Assembly: GCA_038255255.1 (NCBI GenBank)
Contig: JBBSLL010000001.1
Span: 186,001 to 250,000 of the forward strand
Source: JBBQNY01 sp038255255
GTDB lineage: Bacteria > Pseudomonadota > Gammaproteobacteria > Xanthomonadales > Ahniellaceae
DNA length: 64,000 nucleotides
Direction of reading: 5' to 3'
Below, in pieces: positions 15,714-23,908 of this stretch. Every line of letters begins with the position of its first letter. The first letter of the stretch is position 1. A model generated the notes under the pieces. It was not told the DNA's origin and did no database searches. It was given only the letters and a program-made list of their open reading frames with translations. The translations under genes and the position numbers were made by a program.

Positions 15714-15715
15714 CC

Positions 15716-16645
15716 ATGGCAAGTGCAAGGCAGCATTGCTGCCTGGCTATAGGCCTGGCGCTGTGTGCGGCATCCGCAGTGCGCGGCGAGTCCCTCGATC
15801 GCCGCTGGACCCACTCTGGCAACGGCAGCGTGACCATCGACAACGCGATGGGAAGAGTGGAGGTCGTCGGCTGGTCGAAACCGGAAGTCGAGTTGCGCGG
15901 CGAGCTGGGCAGGGGCGCGCGTCTCGACGCCGAACTCATGCCGAATGCGCAGCTGCGGCTTGCGGTGGTTCTCGATTCCCCGCCTGGTGACTCGACGCGT
16001 CGGGGCACCGCTGCGGCGCGAATGTCCTCAAGCTCGACTCTGCGTTTGCAGGTGCCGTTCGCCGTGGCGCTGACGATCACGTCGGTCACTGCCGACGTGT
16101 CGGTTCAGGGCATTCGCAATTCGCCCTCTGTGGTGGTCCGTACGGTGAGCGGCGAGCAGGCGGTTGCCTTCACCGGCCGCGACGCCCGCCTCAAGACGGT
16201 CAGCGGCAACCTCCGGCTCAGCGGCGCCGCGCCCCATGTCGCGCTCTCCTCCGTGAGCGGCGATATCGATCTGCGCGACTTCGCGGGAGGGGCCGTTGCC
16301 TCGGTTGTGTCTGGCGAGTTGCGCGTCGACAACTCCCAGTTGGGCGTCCTCACGCTCGACAGCGTGACGGGCGATATCGAAGTGGCAGCGACCCCCTTGC
16401 CGCAAGCCAGGTGGAAGATGGAATCGCTGGGCGGCGATGTTTCGGTGGAAGTCCCTGCGCTGGATCGCATGGCCATTGATGCCGACACTTTTTCGGGAAG
16501 CATCGACGCGAGGCTGCCATCGGCACGGGACGCCACCGTTCACGGGAGGCGCGGCAAGCAGCTTCGCCTGCGACCCGATGGGGCTCAGGCCCGGGTGCTC
16601 GTCGAGACATTCAGCGGAAGTATCTCCCTTCGCACGATGGACTGA
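15716..16645 (+). CDS. DUF4097-family beta-strand repeat protein, exported
   Basis: 309 residues. Signal peptide with a core at about 8-20 ending ASAVRG. The rest is a run of beta-helix-like repeats typical of DUF4097 and related putative adhesin domains: SVTIDNAMGRVEVVGW, RTVSGEQAVAFTG, KTVSGNLRLSG, SSVSGDIDLRDF, DSVTGDIEVA and ETFSGSISLRTMD at the end. Members of this family often sit in ECF sigma/anti-sigma operons; their biochemical role is not known. Third gene of the operon, two bases after the anti-sigma stop. Confidence 0.82.
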   Translation: MASARQHCCLAIGLALCAASAVRGESLDRRWTHSGNGSVTIDNAMGRVEVVGWSKPEVELRGELGRGARLDAELMPNAQLRLAVVLDSPPGDSTRRGTAAARMSSSSTLRLQVPFAVALTITSVTADVSVQGIRNSPSVVVRTVSGEQAVAFTGRDARLKTVSGNLRLSGAAPHVALSSVSGDIDLRDFAGGAVASVVSGELRVDNSQLGVLTLDSVTGDIEVAATPLPQARWKMESLGGDVSVEVPALDRMAIDADTFSGSIDARLPSARDATVHGRRGKQLRLRPDGAQARVLVETFSGSISLRTMD

Positions 16646-16807
16646 GCCTGGACGACGGGCGAGCGCAGGGGTAGCGCGGCCCTTGGGAATCCGGCTGGAA
16701 CAGCGGTTCGCACGACTGGGTCGAAAGTGCGCGGGATGCGGTGAATCCGGTTGGAGCGCGCTTCGCGTGCGCAGGTCTTGGTGAGCGCTCAACTGCGTAT
16801 CGCGGCC

Positions 16808-16836
16808 AAAAAAAACGGCCCCGTTGCGGGGGCCGT
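16808..16836 (-). terminator. Rho-independent terminator of the TonB-dependent receptor gene
   Basis: On the minus strand, an 8-bp stem of ACGGCCCC type with a 5-6-base loop is followed by eight T residues (A run at 16808-16815 on the plus strand). It lies 60 bases past the receptor stop codon. Confidence 0.88.
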
Positions 16837-16896
16837 CTGAAAGTGCAATGAGTGGTGCCACCCGGGACGCCCCGGAGAGGGGCGTCCCGTTGCTGC

Positions 16897-19842
16897 TTAG
16901 AAGCGTTGCGTGTACTGCGCGTACCAGAAACGGCCCGGTACTTCGTACTGCGGATCGAACGAGTTCGCGAACGTGTTGCTCGAGAACGGCGGTTCCTTGT
17001 CGCTGAAGTTGTTGATACCCACCGCGAACCTGGCGTTCCACGGCGCGTTCCAGGAGACCTGGATGTCGTGGTACGTGGTGCCACCGATCTTGTTCGACAG
17101 ATCGAAGACTCCCGCGTCCGGGTCTCCCGGGCCCGGCTGCGGAATGAATTGCACGCCGTTGTCGTCGTTGCAGAGCGCATCGAACTCGGCGCTGATGCCC
17201 GACACACCGCAGACTTCCTCGTCCTGCCTCGAGTAGTAGCGCAGGCCGTAGGACGCGCCCCAGTCACCCAGCTCCCAGCGCAGGTTGAAGTTGCTGCGCA
17301 GGCGCCAGTAGTTGTCACGGTCGAAGTACTCGCCGACGATGTTCTCGCGCGGAGAATCATCGAACACCTGCACGATGTACTCGGACGTGTAGGCGTTGTC
17401 CCACACCAGCGAGAACTGGCCGAAGGAGAACTCGGGCAGGCGATAGCTCAACGTGAAGTCCCAGCCCTCGGTCTCGATGCTGCCGAGATTCACGCCGCCG
17501 GACAGCAGCCCGATGATCGCGCCGTCGGGACCACGTGTGATGAGCTGGCAGGCGTTCGGGTTGCCGGAGATGATGCACTGTTGAGCGATGGTCTGGCCAC
17601 CCAGGGCGCTGATGAAGCCGTCAATCTCGATGCGCCACCAGTCGAGGGCGATATCGAGCCCTTCCACGTAACTCGGGCTGTAAACGAGGCCGAGCGTTTT
17701 GTTGGTTGCGACTTCCGGCGACAGGTTTGGATTGCCGCCGACCGAGATGCGGATCTGCGAACTGCCCTGGTCATAGCCGCCCGCTGGTACGCCTGAGGCG
17801 AGGCAGCGCTGCTGCTGTTCCGGCGTGAGTGCGGCAAAGTTGTTGCCGACCGGCGCGCGTGAGCAGGGATCGGTGAGCGGCGGGAACGAGTCCGAGATGC
17901 CCTGGAACGACTCGGCGATGGACGGGGCGCGGAAGCCTTCCGCATAGTTGCCGCGGATCAGCAGGTCGTCGATGGGCTTCCACTTGAAGCCGGCCTTGTA
18001 GTTGGTCGTATCGCCGAAGTTGGAGTAATCGGAGTAGCGACCCGCCACCGAAAGCTCCAGCAGCTGCGAGAACGGCACATCCTTCAGGAGCGGGATGTTC
18101 AACTCGAGGTAGTACTCGTCGAGCGAGAACGAACCTTCCGTCGCGGTACGGCCATTGCCCGTGGTGGCGCCCGTGTTCACGATCGCATCCGGCTGATCGA
18201 AGCCGCTCTCACGCCGGTACTCGTAACCTGCAGCGAACGCCAGCGGGCCTGCCGGCAGCTCGAAGAGGTCGCCCGTGATGTCGGCGTAATAGTTGACCAG
18301 CGTGTAACCCACGTTGTCCTGACCGATGAAGGTCGAGTACCCCAGGGCTTCCGGCGTGATCGAACCTTCGGCGCCGAGCAGGTTGATGGGAACGCAACCG
18401 GCAATGACGAGCGCGGGAGTGCCGCAGCGGAGCACGCCTGCTGCGTCGCGGAACGACGGTCCGATGGCCTGTTCGAGATTGCGCAGGTTGAACTGGCCTT
18501 CCTCGAGACCCGCTTCCTCGTTCTCGGCATAGGTGTAGCCGGCATCCCACGAGAAGTTGCGGTCGAAGAAGTCGAAGTTGCCCTCGAACGTGCCATTGAA
18601 CGCGTAGGAGTCGACGTCCTGCGAGAACAGCCGGCCGCCGGTTTCAACCGCACGGCGCTGGAGGCGCGTGACCGGCAGGCCGAACGGATTGAAGACGCTC
18701 TGCGGGCTGACGGATAGCGTCCGACCGATGACGCTGGCGCCGGGGCCGGTGCCGAGCACGATCGGGATCGCGGCCAGCAGCTGCTCCGACTTGCGCTCGT
18801 TGTACACCGCCATGGTGGTGAAGCGCAGGTTGTCGCTGAAGTTGTACGAACCGCTGGTGAAGATCGAGGTGCGCTCCTGCGGGGTCAGCAGGTAGTTCTG
18901 CGGCGCGAAGTTGAAGAAGTCGCCCGGCACGTTGAACGTGCGGAAGTTCCGGCCGGTCTGCCCCGGATCGTAGGTGAACTGGCTGCCCGGGGACACGACG
19001 GTGCCCGGGGTCGCACCCGGCTGGCCGATGACGCCCGGGCCGGTGTTGGTCGCATTGCGGCACGCGGCGTTGATGAACTGACCGCTGCACACCTGGAAGC
19101 GTCCGAACGGCGACGTCGAGGAGCCGAAGGTCACGCCCGTGCCGAGTACCGGCTCGCGCGAGATTTCGCGATCGCCAGCGAAGACCGGGTCTTCCTTGAC
19201 GTACGCGGCGTTGAACATCATCGAGGCCTTCTCGGAAGAAGAGCCGATGGTGAAGTCGTACGACTGGCGCATGCCGTCGCCTTCGTCGAACTCACCGACT
19301 TCGAGGTTGGCTTCCGCGCCGTCGTAATCGGTGCGCAGGATGATGTTGACCACGCCGCCGATCGCGTCGGAGCCGTAGATCGAGGACGCGCCGTCCTTCA
19401 GCACTTCGACGCGCTCGACAGCGGCGGTCGGAATGGTGTTGAGGTCGACCGCGCCACCGAGGCCGGAGCCCGGTACCCAGCGACGGCCGTTGACCAGCAC
19501 CAGGGTGCGGTTGGAACCGAGGTTGCGCAGGCTGACGCGGGTTTCGCCGTTGCCGCCGTTGTTGAACGTGGAGTTCAGCGTGGAGCCGTTGGTGGTGATG
19601 TTCTGGATGATGTCGCCGATCGAGGTCAGGCCCGTGGCCTTGAGATCTTCCTTCTCGAGGGTGAACACCGGCTGCGAGGTTTCGACGTCGACGCGCTTGA
19701 TGCGCGAACCGACGACGGTGATTGTGTCGAGTTCCTGTTCGTCCTGCGCGATGACCGCGGTGCTTGCGACCATACCGGCCGCGGCGCCGAGCGTTAGCGC
19801 AAGGCGGACAGCCTTGGACAGCTCATTATTGACTAGACTCAT
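16897..19842 (-). CDS. TonB-dependent outer-membrane receptor
   Basis: 981 residues. Signal peptide ending STAVIAQ at about residue 33. The plug domain follows: LDTITVVGSRIKR, containing the TonB-box-like region, then NLGSNRTLVLVNGRRW, DLNTIPTAAVERVEVLKDGA and SSIYGSDAIGGVVNIILR. The rest is a large 22-strand barrel ending in Phe (WYAQYTQRF), as expected for the assembly machine. The type resembles the large xanthomonad receptors for carbohydrates, peptides or other nutrients; the ligand cannot be read here. The barrel has many Cys pairs in loops, which is common in this class. Start ATG 19842 has GGAGA at 6 bases. The gene has its own terminator and a long upstream region. Confidence 0.93.
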   Translation of the reverse strand: MSLVNNELSKAVRLALTLGAAAGMVASTAVIAQDEQELDTITVVGSRIKRVDVETSQPVFTLEKEDLKATGLTSIGDIIQNITTNGSTLNSTFNNGGNGETRVSLRNLGSNRTLVLVNGRRWVPGSGLGGAVDLNTIPTAAVERVEVLKDGASSIYGSDAIGGVVNIILRTDYDGAEANLEVGEFDEGDGMRQSYDFTIGSSSEKASMMFNAAYVKEDPVFAGDREISREPVLGTGVTFGSSTSPFGRFQVCSGQFINAACRNATNTGPGVIGQPGATPGTVVSPGSQFTYDPGQTGRNFRTFNVPGDFFNFAPQNYLLTPQERTSIFTSGSYNFSDNLRFTTMAVYNERKSEQLLAAIPIVLGTGPGASVIGRTLSVSPQSVFNPFGLPVTRLQRRAVETGGRLFSQDVDSYAFNGTFEGNFDFFDRNFSWDAGYTYAENEEAGLEEGQFNLRNLEQAIGPSFRDAAGVLRCGTPALVIAGCVPINLLGAEGSITPEALGYSTFIGQDNVGYTLVNYYADITGDLFELPAGPLAFAAGYEYRRESGFDQPDAIVNTGATTGNGRTATEGSFSLDEYYLELNIPLLKDVPFSQLLELSVAGRYSDYSNFGDTTNYKAGFKWKPIDDLLIRGNYAEGFRAPSIAESFQGISDSFPPLTDPCSRAPVGNNFAALTPEQQQRCLASGVPAGGYDQGSSQIRISVGGNPNLSPEVATNKTLGLVYSPSYVEGLDIALDWWRIEIDGFISALGGQTIAQQCIISGNPNACQLITRGPDGAIIGLLSGGVNLGSIETEGWDFTLSYRLPEFSFGQFSLVWDNAYTSEYIVQVFDDSPRENIVGEYFDRDNYWRLRSNFNLRWELGDWGASYGLRYYSRQDEEVCGVSGISAEFDALCNDDNGVQFIPQPGPGDPDAGVFDLSNKIGGTTYHDIQVSWNAPWNARFAVGINNFSDKEPPFSSNTFANSFDPQYEVPGRFWYAQYTQRF

Positions 19843-20221
19843 TTGCACTCTCCAACGTCAGAGTTATTTGTGGATGTAGCGTGAGTGTGAATCGGTGAGG
19901 GCACCGCAATCTCCCGTCCATGGGAGCGAAATCAGGCCACCTGAACCCTTGGCTACCGCCGATAGTAACAACAAATTAACCAAGGTGGAACCCTGCCGAC
20001 GCAATTAGGCAGGCCCGTGCTTTTCATAAATTCTTCAAGCACTTGCAGCACATTTCGATGCGAATTCGCAACGTGTGCCGGAATTGAGCTTAACTTTTTT
20101 TTTACGCGCGTGCCGCTCACAGACGAAACGAGTCGGCCCAAGGCGGGATCAGGTGGAAACTTGACGGGGCGTTGCCTGGGAGACGGACCCTTCACCGGCG
20201 CCGGTGGCGGCACCCCGGCGC
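19843..20221. other. Long intergenic region upstream of the TonB-dependent receptor
   Basis: About 380 bases, locally richer in A+T than the rest. It holds a CCTGCC/GGCAGG inverted repeat with a 10-base loop (about 19991-20012), a run of nine T (20095-20103) and a 14-bp perfect palindrome CACCGGCGCCGGTG (20193-20206). The receptor promoter must lie here on the minus strand, but I cannot point to a confident -35/-10 pair. An 86-codon open frame on the minus strand (19953-20213) does not look like a real protein. Confidence 0.45.
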
Positions 20222-21157
20222 TTACAGGTCCTGGCGGTACTGCACGTAGGGCGTGCGCTCTTCGCTGGCTTTCGCGGCGGCTGCAGGATCCTGGAGCGGC
20301 GCATCGGAACGCGACAACTCGCGCGCGCCGACGGTGAGTTCACCCTGCCACGGCGTGCGCCAGGAGACTCCGAGGTCCAGCGCGGTCAACTGCTCGCCGC
20401 TGCGCAACGGCGACTTGGGCACGAGGCGCTGGCCAGTAACCGTGCCGCGCAACGAACCGCTGGTGATACCGAAGCCGAGCACCGTCTGTTCGGCGTCGAC
20501 GCGCGTGGACGAAGCCGGAACCTGGGTCGACAACTCCCCGTGACTTCCGTGGAACTGTACGGAAACCGAGGAATTCACCCGCCAGCTGCCCCCGACGGCG
20601 AGGTCGCGCGTGCTTATCTCCGCTGCGCTGCCGGCGAGCGACGGGTCGGTGCGCAGACCCTCATCGAGCAGCCAGACGGGCAACGAACCCAGCGGATTGA
20701 GAGATCCGGCCAAAGGTGCGAGGGTGTCCGCGAAGCCGAGCGACGCAGTCAGGGAAACCGGCCCGCCTGTCCACTCGAGGCCTGCGCGCAGTTCCGACTG
20801 CCGGCTACGGGCAAGGGCCATCGCAGCGACGCACTCCGCACTGAAGGCGCGCGCGTTAGTCGTGCCGCCCGTGGACAGCGCGCAGTTCCGTGGAACCTCA
20901 CTGGCGGATGCACGCAGTGAGATGTTCCCGCTCGCGCTGGCGATGGCCGCGACCTTGTCGTCGGTGCCCCAGCGAACCCACCGCGGACTGGACGTGGCCG
21001 AACCCGTCCCGGCGCCCGGTCCCACAGCGGACTGCGCGTCCGGCACGAGGCGCCAATCGCTCGGCCGCCAGCCATTGACTTCGACGCTTTGCGCGCGCAA
21101 CGCCGCTGCCGGCAATACCGACAGGGCGAGGAGCAGCAGGGCACGGCAAAGTCGCAT
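20222..21157 (-). CDS. Exported hypothetical protein, possible outer-membrane barrel
   Basis: 311 residues. Signal peptide MRLCRALLLLALSVLPAAALRAQ. The mature part has short alternating hydrophobic strands rich in Ser, Thr and Gly (RAGLEWTGGPVSLTASLGFA, DLAVGGSWRVNSSVSVQFHG, ALDLGVSWRTPWQGELTVGA), which suggests a beta-barrel. It ends YVQYRQDL, without the terminal aromatic residue typical of barrel proteins. A Cys pair (about 92 and 109) may form a disulfide. I do not recognise a named family. Lies between hslO and the receptor gene on the same strand. Confidence 0.7.
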   Translation of the reverse strand: MRLCRALLLLALSVLPAAALRAQSVEVNGWRPSDWRLVPDAQSAVGPGAGTGSATSSPRWVRWGTDDKVAAIASASGNISLRASASEVPRNCALSTGGTTNARAFSAECVAAMALARSRQSELRAGLEWTGGPVSLTASLGFADTLAPLAGSLNPLGSLPVWLLDEGLRTDPSLAGSAAEISTRDLAVGGSWRVNSSVSVQFHGSHGELSTQVPASSTRVDAEQTVLGFGITSGSLRGTVTGQRLVPKSPLRSGEQLTALDLGVSWRTPWQGELTVGARELSRSDAPLQDPAAAAKASEERTPYVQYRQDL

Positions 21158-21254
21158 CGGGTACGGCTCGATCCAGTTGGCTTGGGCGCAAGGGATGCGC
21201 CCTGATGGAACATTGGGACAGCAATCTCAAACGAAAGTTTAACGGAACTTCCAG

Positions 21255-22136
21255 TCAGTGTGCAGTGGGTTCCGACGGGGCGGTCCAGCCGCCGGTCATG
21301 AAAATTCGCGCCAGGTCGATCCGGTCGAAAACCCAGAGCCGGTTGCAGAATTCGCAGCGGACTTCGGCCCTGTCGTCGGCCAGTGCGGCGAATGCCTCCT
21401 CCCGGCCGAGGGACTCGAACATCCTGCCGACCCGCTCACGGGAGCAGGTGCAGGAAAATGAAAGAACAGTTCCGTCGGCAAGCCTCACGTCGTGCTCGGA
21501 AAACAGACGCCTTATCAAGGTAGCGGCATCGAGCGACAGCAATTCCGCGGCGCGCACCGTAGAGGCGAGGATTTCCGCTTCTTCGAAGCCTGCGCCCGAC
21601 CCGGAAGCGGTCGGGAGCTGCTGCAACATGAGGCCGGCGCAGCGTGATGGGTCCGCCGACAACCAGATGCGCGTACGCAGTTGCTCCGACTGGGCGAAGT
21701 AGGACTCCAGCACTTCGCCGAGAGAGCGATGCTCCACGGCGATGAGACCCTGGTAGCGCTCCTGTTCCGGGCGCTCCAGCGTGATCCCGAGCAGGGCTTC
21801 GGGCAACCGCGACAGGTGGATTTCGTCTGGTGCCTCGAAATTTTCGTCGAGCCGGGCGATGCCGCGCACGTGCCCCTCGTGATCGCACTCGGCGAACAAT
21901 GTCCGCAGCGCGCCCGAGGATTTGAGATGCAGGGACAGCCTTCCGGGAGCCTTGAGATTTCCCGCGAGCAGGGTAGTGGCGACGAGCGCCTCCCCCAGCA
22001 ACTGGCGCACTGGCATCGGGTAGCCGTGTTCCGCGGTGACCGCGAGCCAGGCCGAATCGAGGTGCGCCCACACTCCCCGGGTGCCGAGCGCGGGAATATG
22101 GAAGGACCTCAGGCGATCTTGTTCGGATGGCTCCAC
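21255..22136 (-). CDS. hslO: Hsp33 redox-regulated chaperone
   Basis: 293 residues, the family's usual length. Hsp33 is a cytoplasmic holdase activated when oxidation releases zinc from its C-terminal cysteines. The redox switch is intact: Cys229-x-Cys231 and Cys261-x-x-Cys264, 29 residues apart, within the CxCx(27-32)CxxC pattern. The N-terminal domain has the expected PMPVRQLLGEALVATTLLAG and RLSLHLKSSG blocks. ATG at 22136. Divergent from the CBS-domain gene. Confidence 0.95.
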   Translation of the reverse strand: MEPSEQDRLRSFHIPALGTRGVWAHLDSAWLAVTAEHGYPMPVRQLLGEALVATTLLAGNLKAPGRLSLHLKSSGALRTLFAECDHEGHVRGIARLDENFEAPDEIHLSRLPEALLGITLERPEQERYQGLIAVEHRSLGEVLESYFAQSEQLRTRIWLSADPSRCAGLMLQQLPTASGSGAGFEEAEILASTVRAAELLSLDAATLIRRLFSEHDVRLADGTVLSFSCTCSRERVGRMFESLGREEAFAALADDRAEVRCEFCNRLWVFDRIDLARIFMTGGWTAPSEPTAH

Positions 22137-22283
22137 GTGCGGACTCCGTATGGCTGCGGCGGTGTGGGGCTCACTGCGGATTATCGCAGCGCAGCGGTTC
22201 CGGCATGAAACCCTTCGGGCGCTGCTGCCGGTGGCGCCGCGCGACAGTTACAATGCGTTTCGCCGGCGCGGTGCGAGGAAAAC

Positions 22284-22712
22284 ATGTCGACGGTCAAGGA
22301 TCTGTTGAGCGAAAAGGGCGGAACAGTCTTTTCCGTCGAACCCGGGCAGCGCGTGCTCGATGCTTTGCGCGTGATGGCGGACGCCGGCATCGGATCGGTG
22401 CTCGTCATGCAGGGCGACGAACTGCTCGGCATCCTTTCGGAGCGCGACTACGCGCGCAAGGTGGTTTTGCTGGGGCGCGCCTCGCACGACACGCCGGTGA
22501 CCGACATCATGAGCGCGCCGGTGGTCTCGGTGCAGCCCTCGACCGGCATCCACACCTGCATGCGGCTCATGACCGACCAGCGCATCCGGCATCTGGCCGT
22601 GGTATCAGACGGCAGGATCCAGGGCGTCGTTTCGATCGGCGACCTCGTGAAGCGCATGCTGGCTGACCAGGCGGTCGAGATCGACCAGCTCAAGCAGTAC
22701 ATCTCCAGTTGA
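22284..22712 (+). CDS. CBS-domain protein
   Basis: 142 residues made up of two CBS domains in tandem (about 8-62 and 72-128): GQRVLDALRVMADAGIGSVL, LLGILSERDYARKVV, HTCMRLMTDQRIRHLAVV and IQGVVSIGDLVKRML. Such stand-alone pairs bind adenine nucleotides and act as sensors; the target is unknown. Start ATG 22284 has GAGGAAA at a good distance. Confidence 0.88.
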   Translation: MSTVKDLLSEKGGTVFSVEPGQRVLDALRVMADAGIGSVLVMQGDELLGILSERDYARKVVLLGRASHDTPVTDIMSAPVVSVQPSTGIHTCMRLMTDQRIRHLAVVSDGRIQGVVSIGDLVKRMLADQAVEIDQLKQYISS

Positions 22713-22833
22713 GGCAACGGCCCTCGGCGCGCGACCGCGTCGTGAACCGGCCGCGGTCCAACATGCAACGGGTCGTCTCCTGCCCGCAACGTCGCAGGCT
22801 CCGGAGCCATTTGCTTCCGCGACAGGCGCCAGG

Positions 22834-23391
22834 GTGACCGACCGCGCTGGAGCGGACGACGCGCTGGAAGCCCTGTTGCGTCGACACGCGATGCGGCTGC
22901 GCTCGGTCATCGAGCGCCATTGCCGGGGCAGCGCCTCGCTCGACCCGGACGATATTGCCCAGGAAGTCAGGATCCGGCTGTGGCGCGCCCTCGAGCGTGA
23001 CCGGAATGCGGACTTTTCTGCGTCTTATATATCGAGGACGGTACTGAGCGTGGTGATCGACGCCGTGCGACGTAGTCCTCCTGCCGCCCATTCGGTCGAG
23101 GAATACGCCGATTCGGGCGATCTGGCGTTACCTGAAGGACTGGTGGAGCGCGCGGGGCCGGAGTCCGATGCGCAATCGGACGGGGTGTCCCGGGCTCTCG
23201 ACCAGGCGCTGGCGGAATTGCCGCCACAGCGGCGGCTGGCGGTGCAGTTCACTTTGCAGGGATTCAGTGCAACGGAATGTGGTGAGTTGCTGGGTATCAG
23301 CGGCGAAGCGGCCCGCAAACTCGCCGAGAGGGGCATGGCGACGTTGCGGGAGTGGCTGAGGTTACGTGGGTTCGGAGAATTCGATGACTAG
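22834..23391 (+). CDS. RNA polymerase sigma-70 family (ECF) factor
   Basis: 185 residues from GTG 22834 (AGG at close spacing). Region 2: ALEALLRRHAMRLRSVIERH, then DPDDIAQEVRIRLWRALE. Region 4: LAELPPQRRLAVQFTLQGFS, then ATECGELLGISGEAARKLAE, with the helix-turn-helix. The end of the gene overlaps the next by 8 bases. The region-4 motif ends in AARKLAERG instead of the usual VKSRLHRAR, so its ECF subgroup is not the common one. Confidence 0.85.
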   Translation: MTDRAGADDALEALLRRHAMRLRSVIERHCRGSASLDPDDIAQEVRIRLWRALERDRNADFSASYISRTVLSVVIDAVRRSPPAAHSVEEYADSGDLALPEGLVERAGPESDAQSDGVSRALDQALAELPPQRRLAVQFTLQGFSATECGELLGISGEAARKLAERGMATLREWLRLRGFGEFDD

Positions 23392-23869
23392 GCGCAGCTT
23401 GTCCACGCTCTATCGGTCCGAGGTCGTTCGCCATGGCCCGGCGCTCGACGCGGAGCAGTTGCTGGCGCTTGCCACGACGCCCGCGGGCGACGCGGCCGCG
23501 CTCGAGTTGCTCGCCCGCACGCCCGAGGCACCTGCTCTCATCGGCATTGCCCGCAGCATCGGGCCTTGGGCCACCGGAGTGGTTGCAGACGTAGCGCGCG
23601 ATGCTCGCACCGCGCCCATGCAACCTGCGCCGCGCGTCCGCACATCCGCATGGATTTCCCTCGCGGCTGCGGCGGGCCTCGCGGTTGTCATCGGCCTGGG
23701 TTCGCATGAGCAACCGGGTGCTCCTTCCGACTCGATGGCGACGGGTCCGGCAGTCGCGGCTTCCGGCGCGTCCGGAGACGTGCTGTTCGCCGATCCTGAG
23801 GGAATGCTCATCTCCGCTACCCACGACGTCGATCGCGAATCGATCTTCTCCGACAGCCTCGACATGTGA
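23384..23869 (+). CDS. Putative anti-sigma factor, single-pass membrane protein
   Basis: 161 residues from ATG 23384, which overlaps the sigma gene's stop (ATGACTAG). The N-terminal ~85 residues are helical and Ala-rich (LDAEQLLALATTPAGDAAAL). A membrane helix lies at about 87-104 (AWISLAAAAGLAVVIGLG), and the C-terminal ~55 residues are predicted periplasmic (DPEGMLISATHDVDRESIFS). No zinc motif is present. The anti-sigma role is inferred from the overlap and topology. Confidence 0.68.
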   Translation: MTRRSLSTLYRSEVVRHGPALDAEQLLALATTPAGDAAALELLARTPEAPALIGIARSIGPWATGVVADVARDARTAPMQPAPRVRTSAWISLAAAAGLAVVIGLGSHEQPGAPSDSMATGPAVAASGASGDVLFADPEGMLISATHDVDRESIFSDSLDM

Positions 23870-23881
23870 GGGATCGGCCCG

Positions 23882-23898
23882 GTCGGCGACACGCCGAC
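23882..23898. terminator. Hairpin between convergent genes
   Basis: GTCGGCG-aca-CGCCGAC, a perfect 7-bp stem between the convergent anti-sigma-like gene and prfC. No T tract is present on either side, so it is a weak terminator candidate. Confidence 0.35.
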
Positions 23899-23908
23899 GG
23901 GCTTCGGA

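Noticed and set aside
19953..20213. 86-codon minus-strand ORF upstream of the receptor
   Set aside because: Pro-rich start, no ribosome site, no domain, and it runs through the region expected to hold the receptor promoter.
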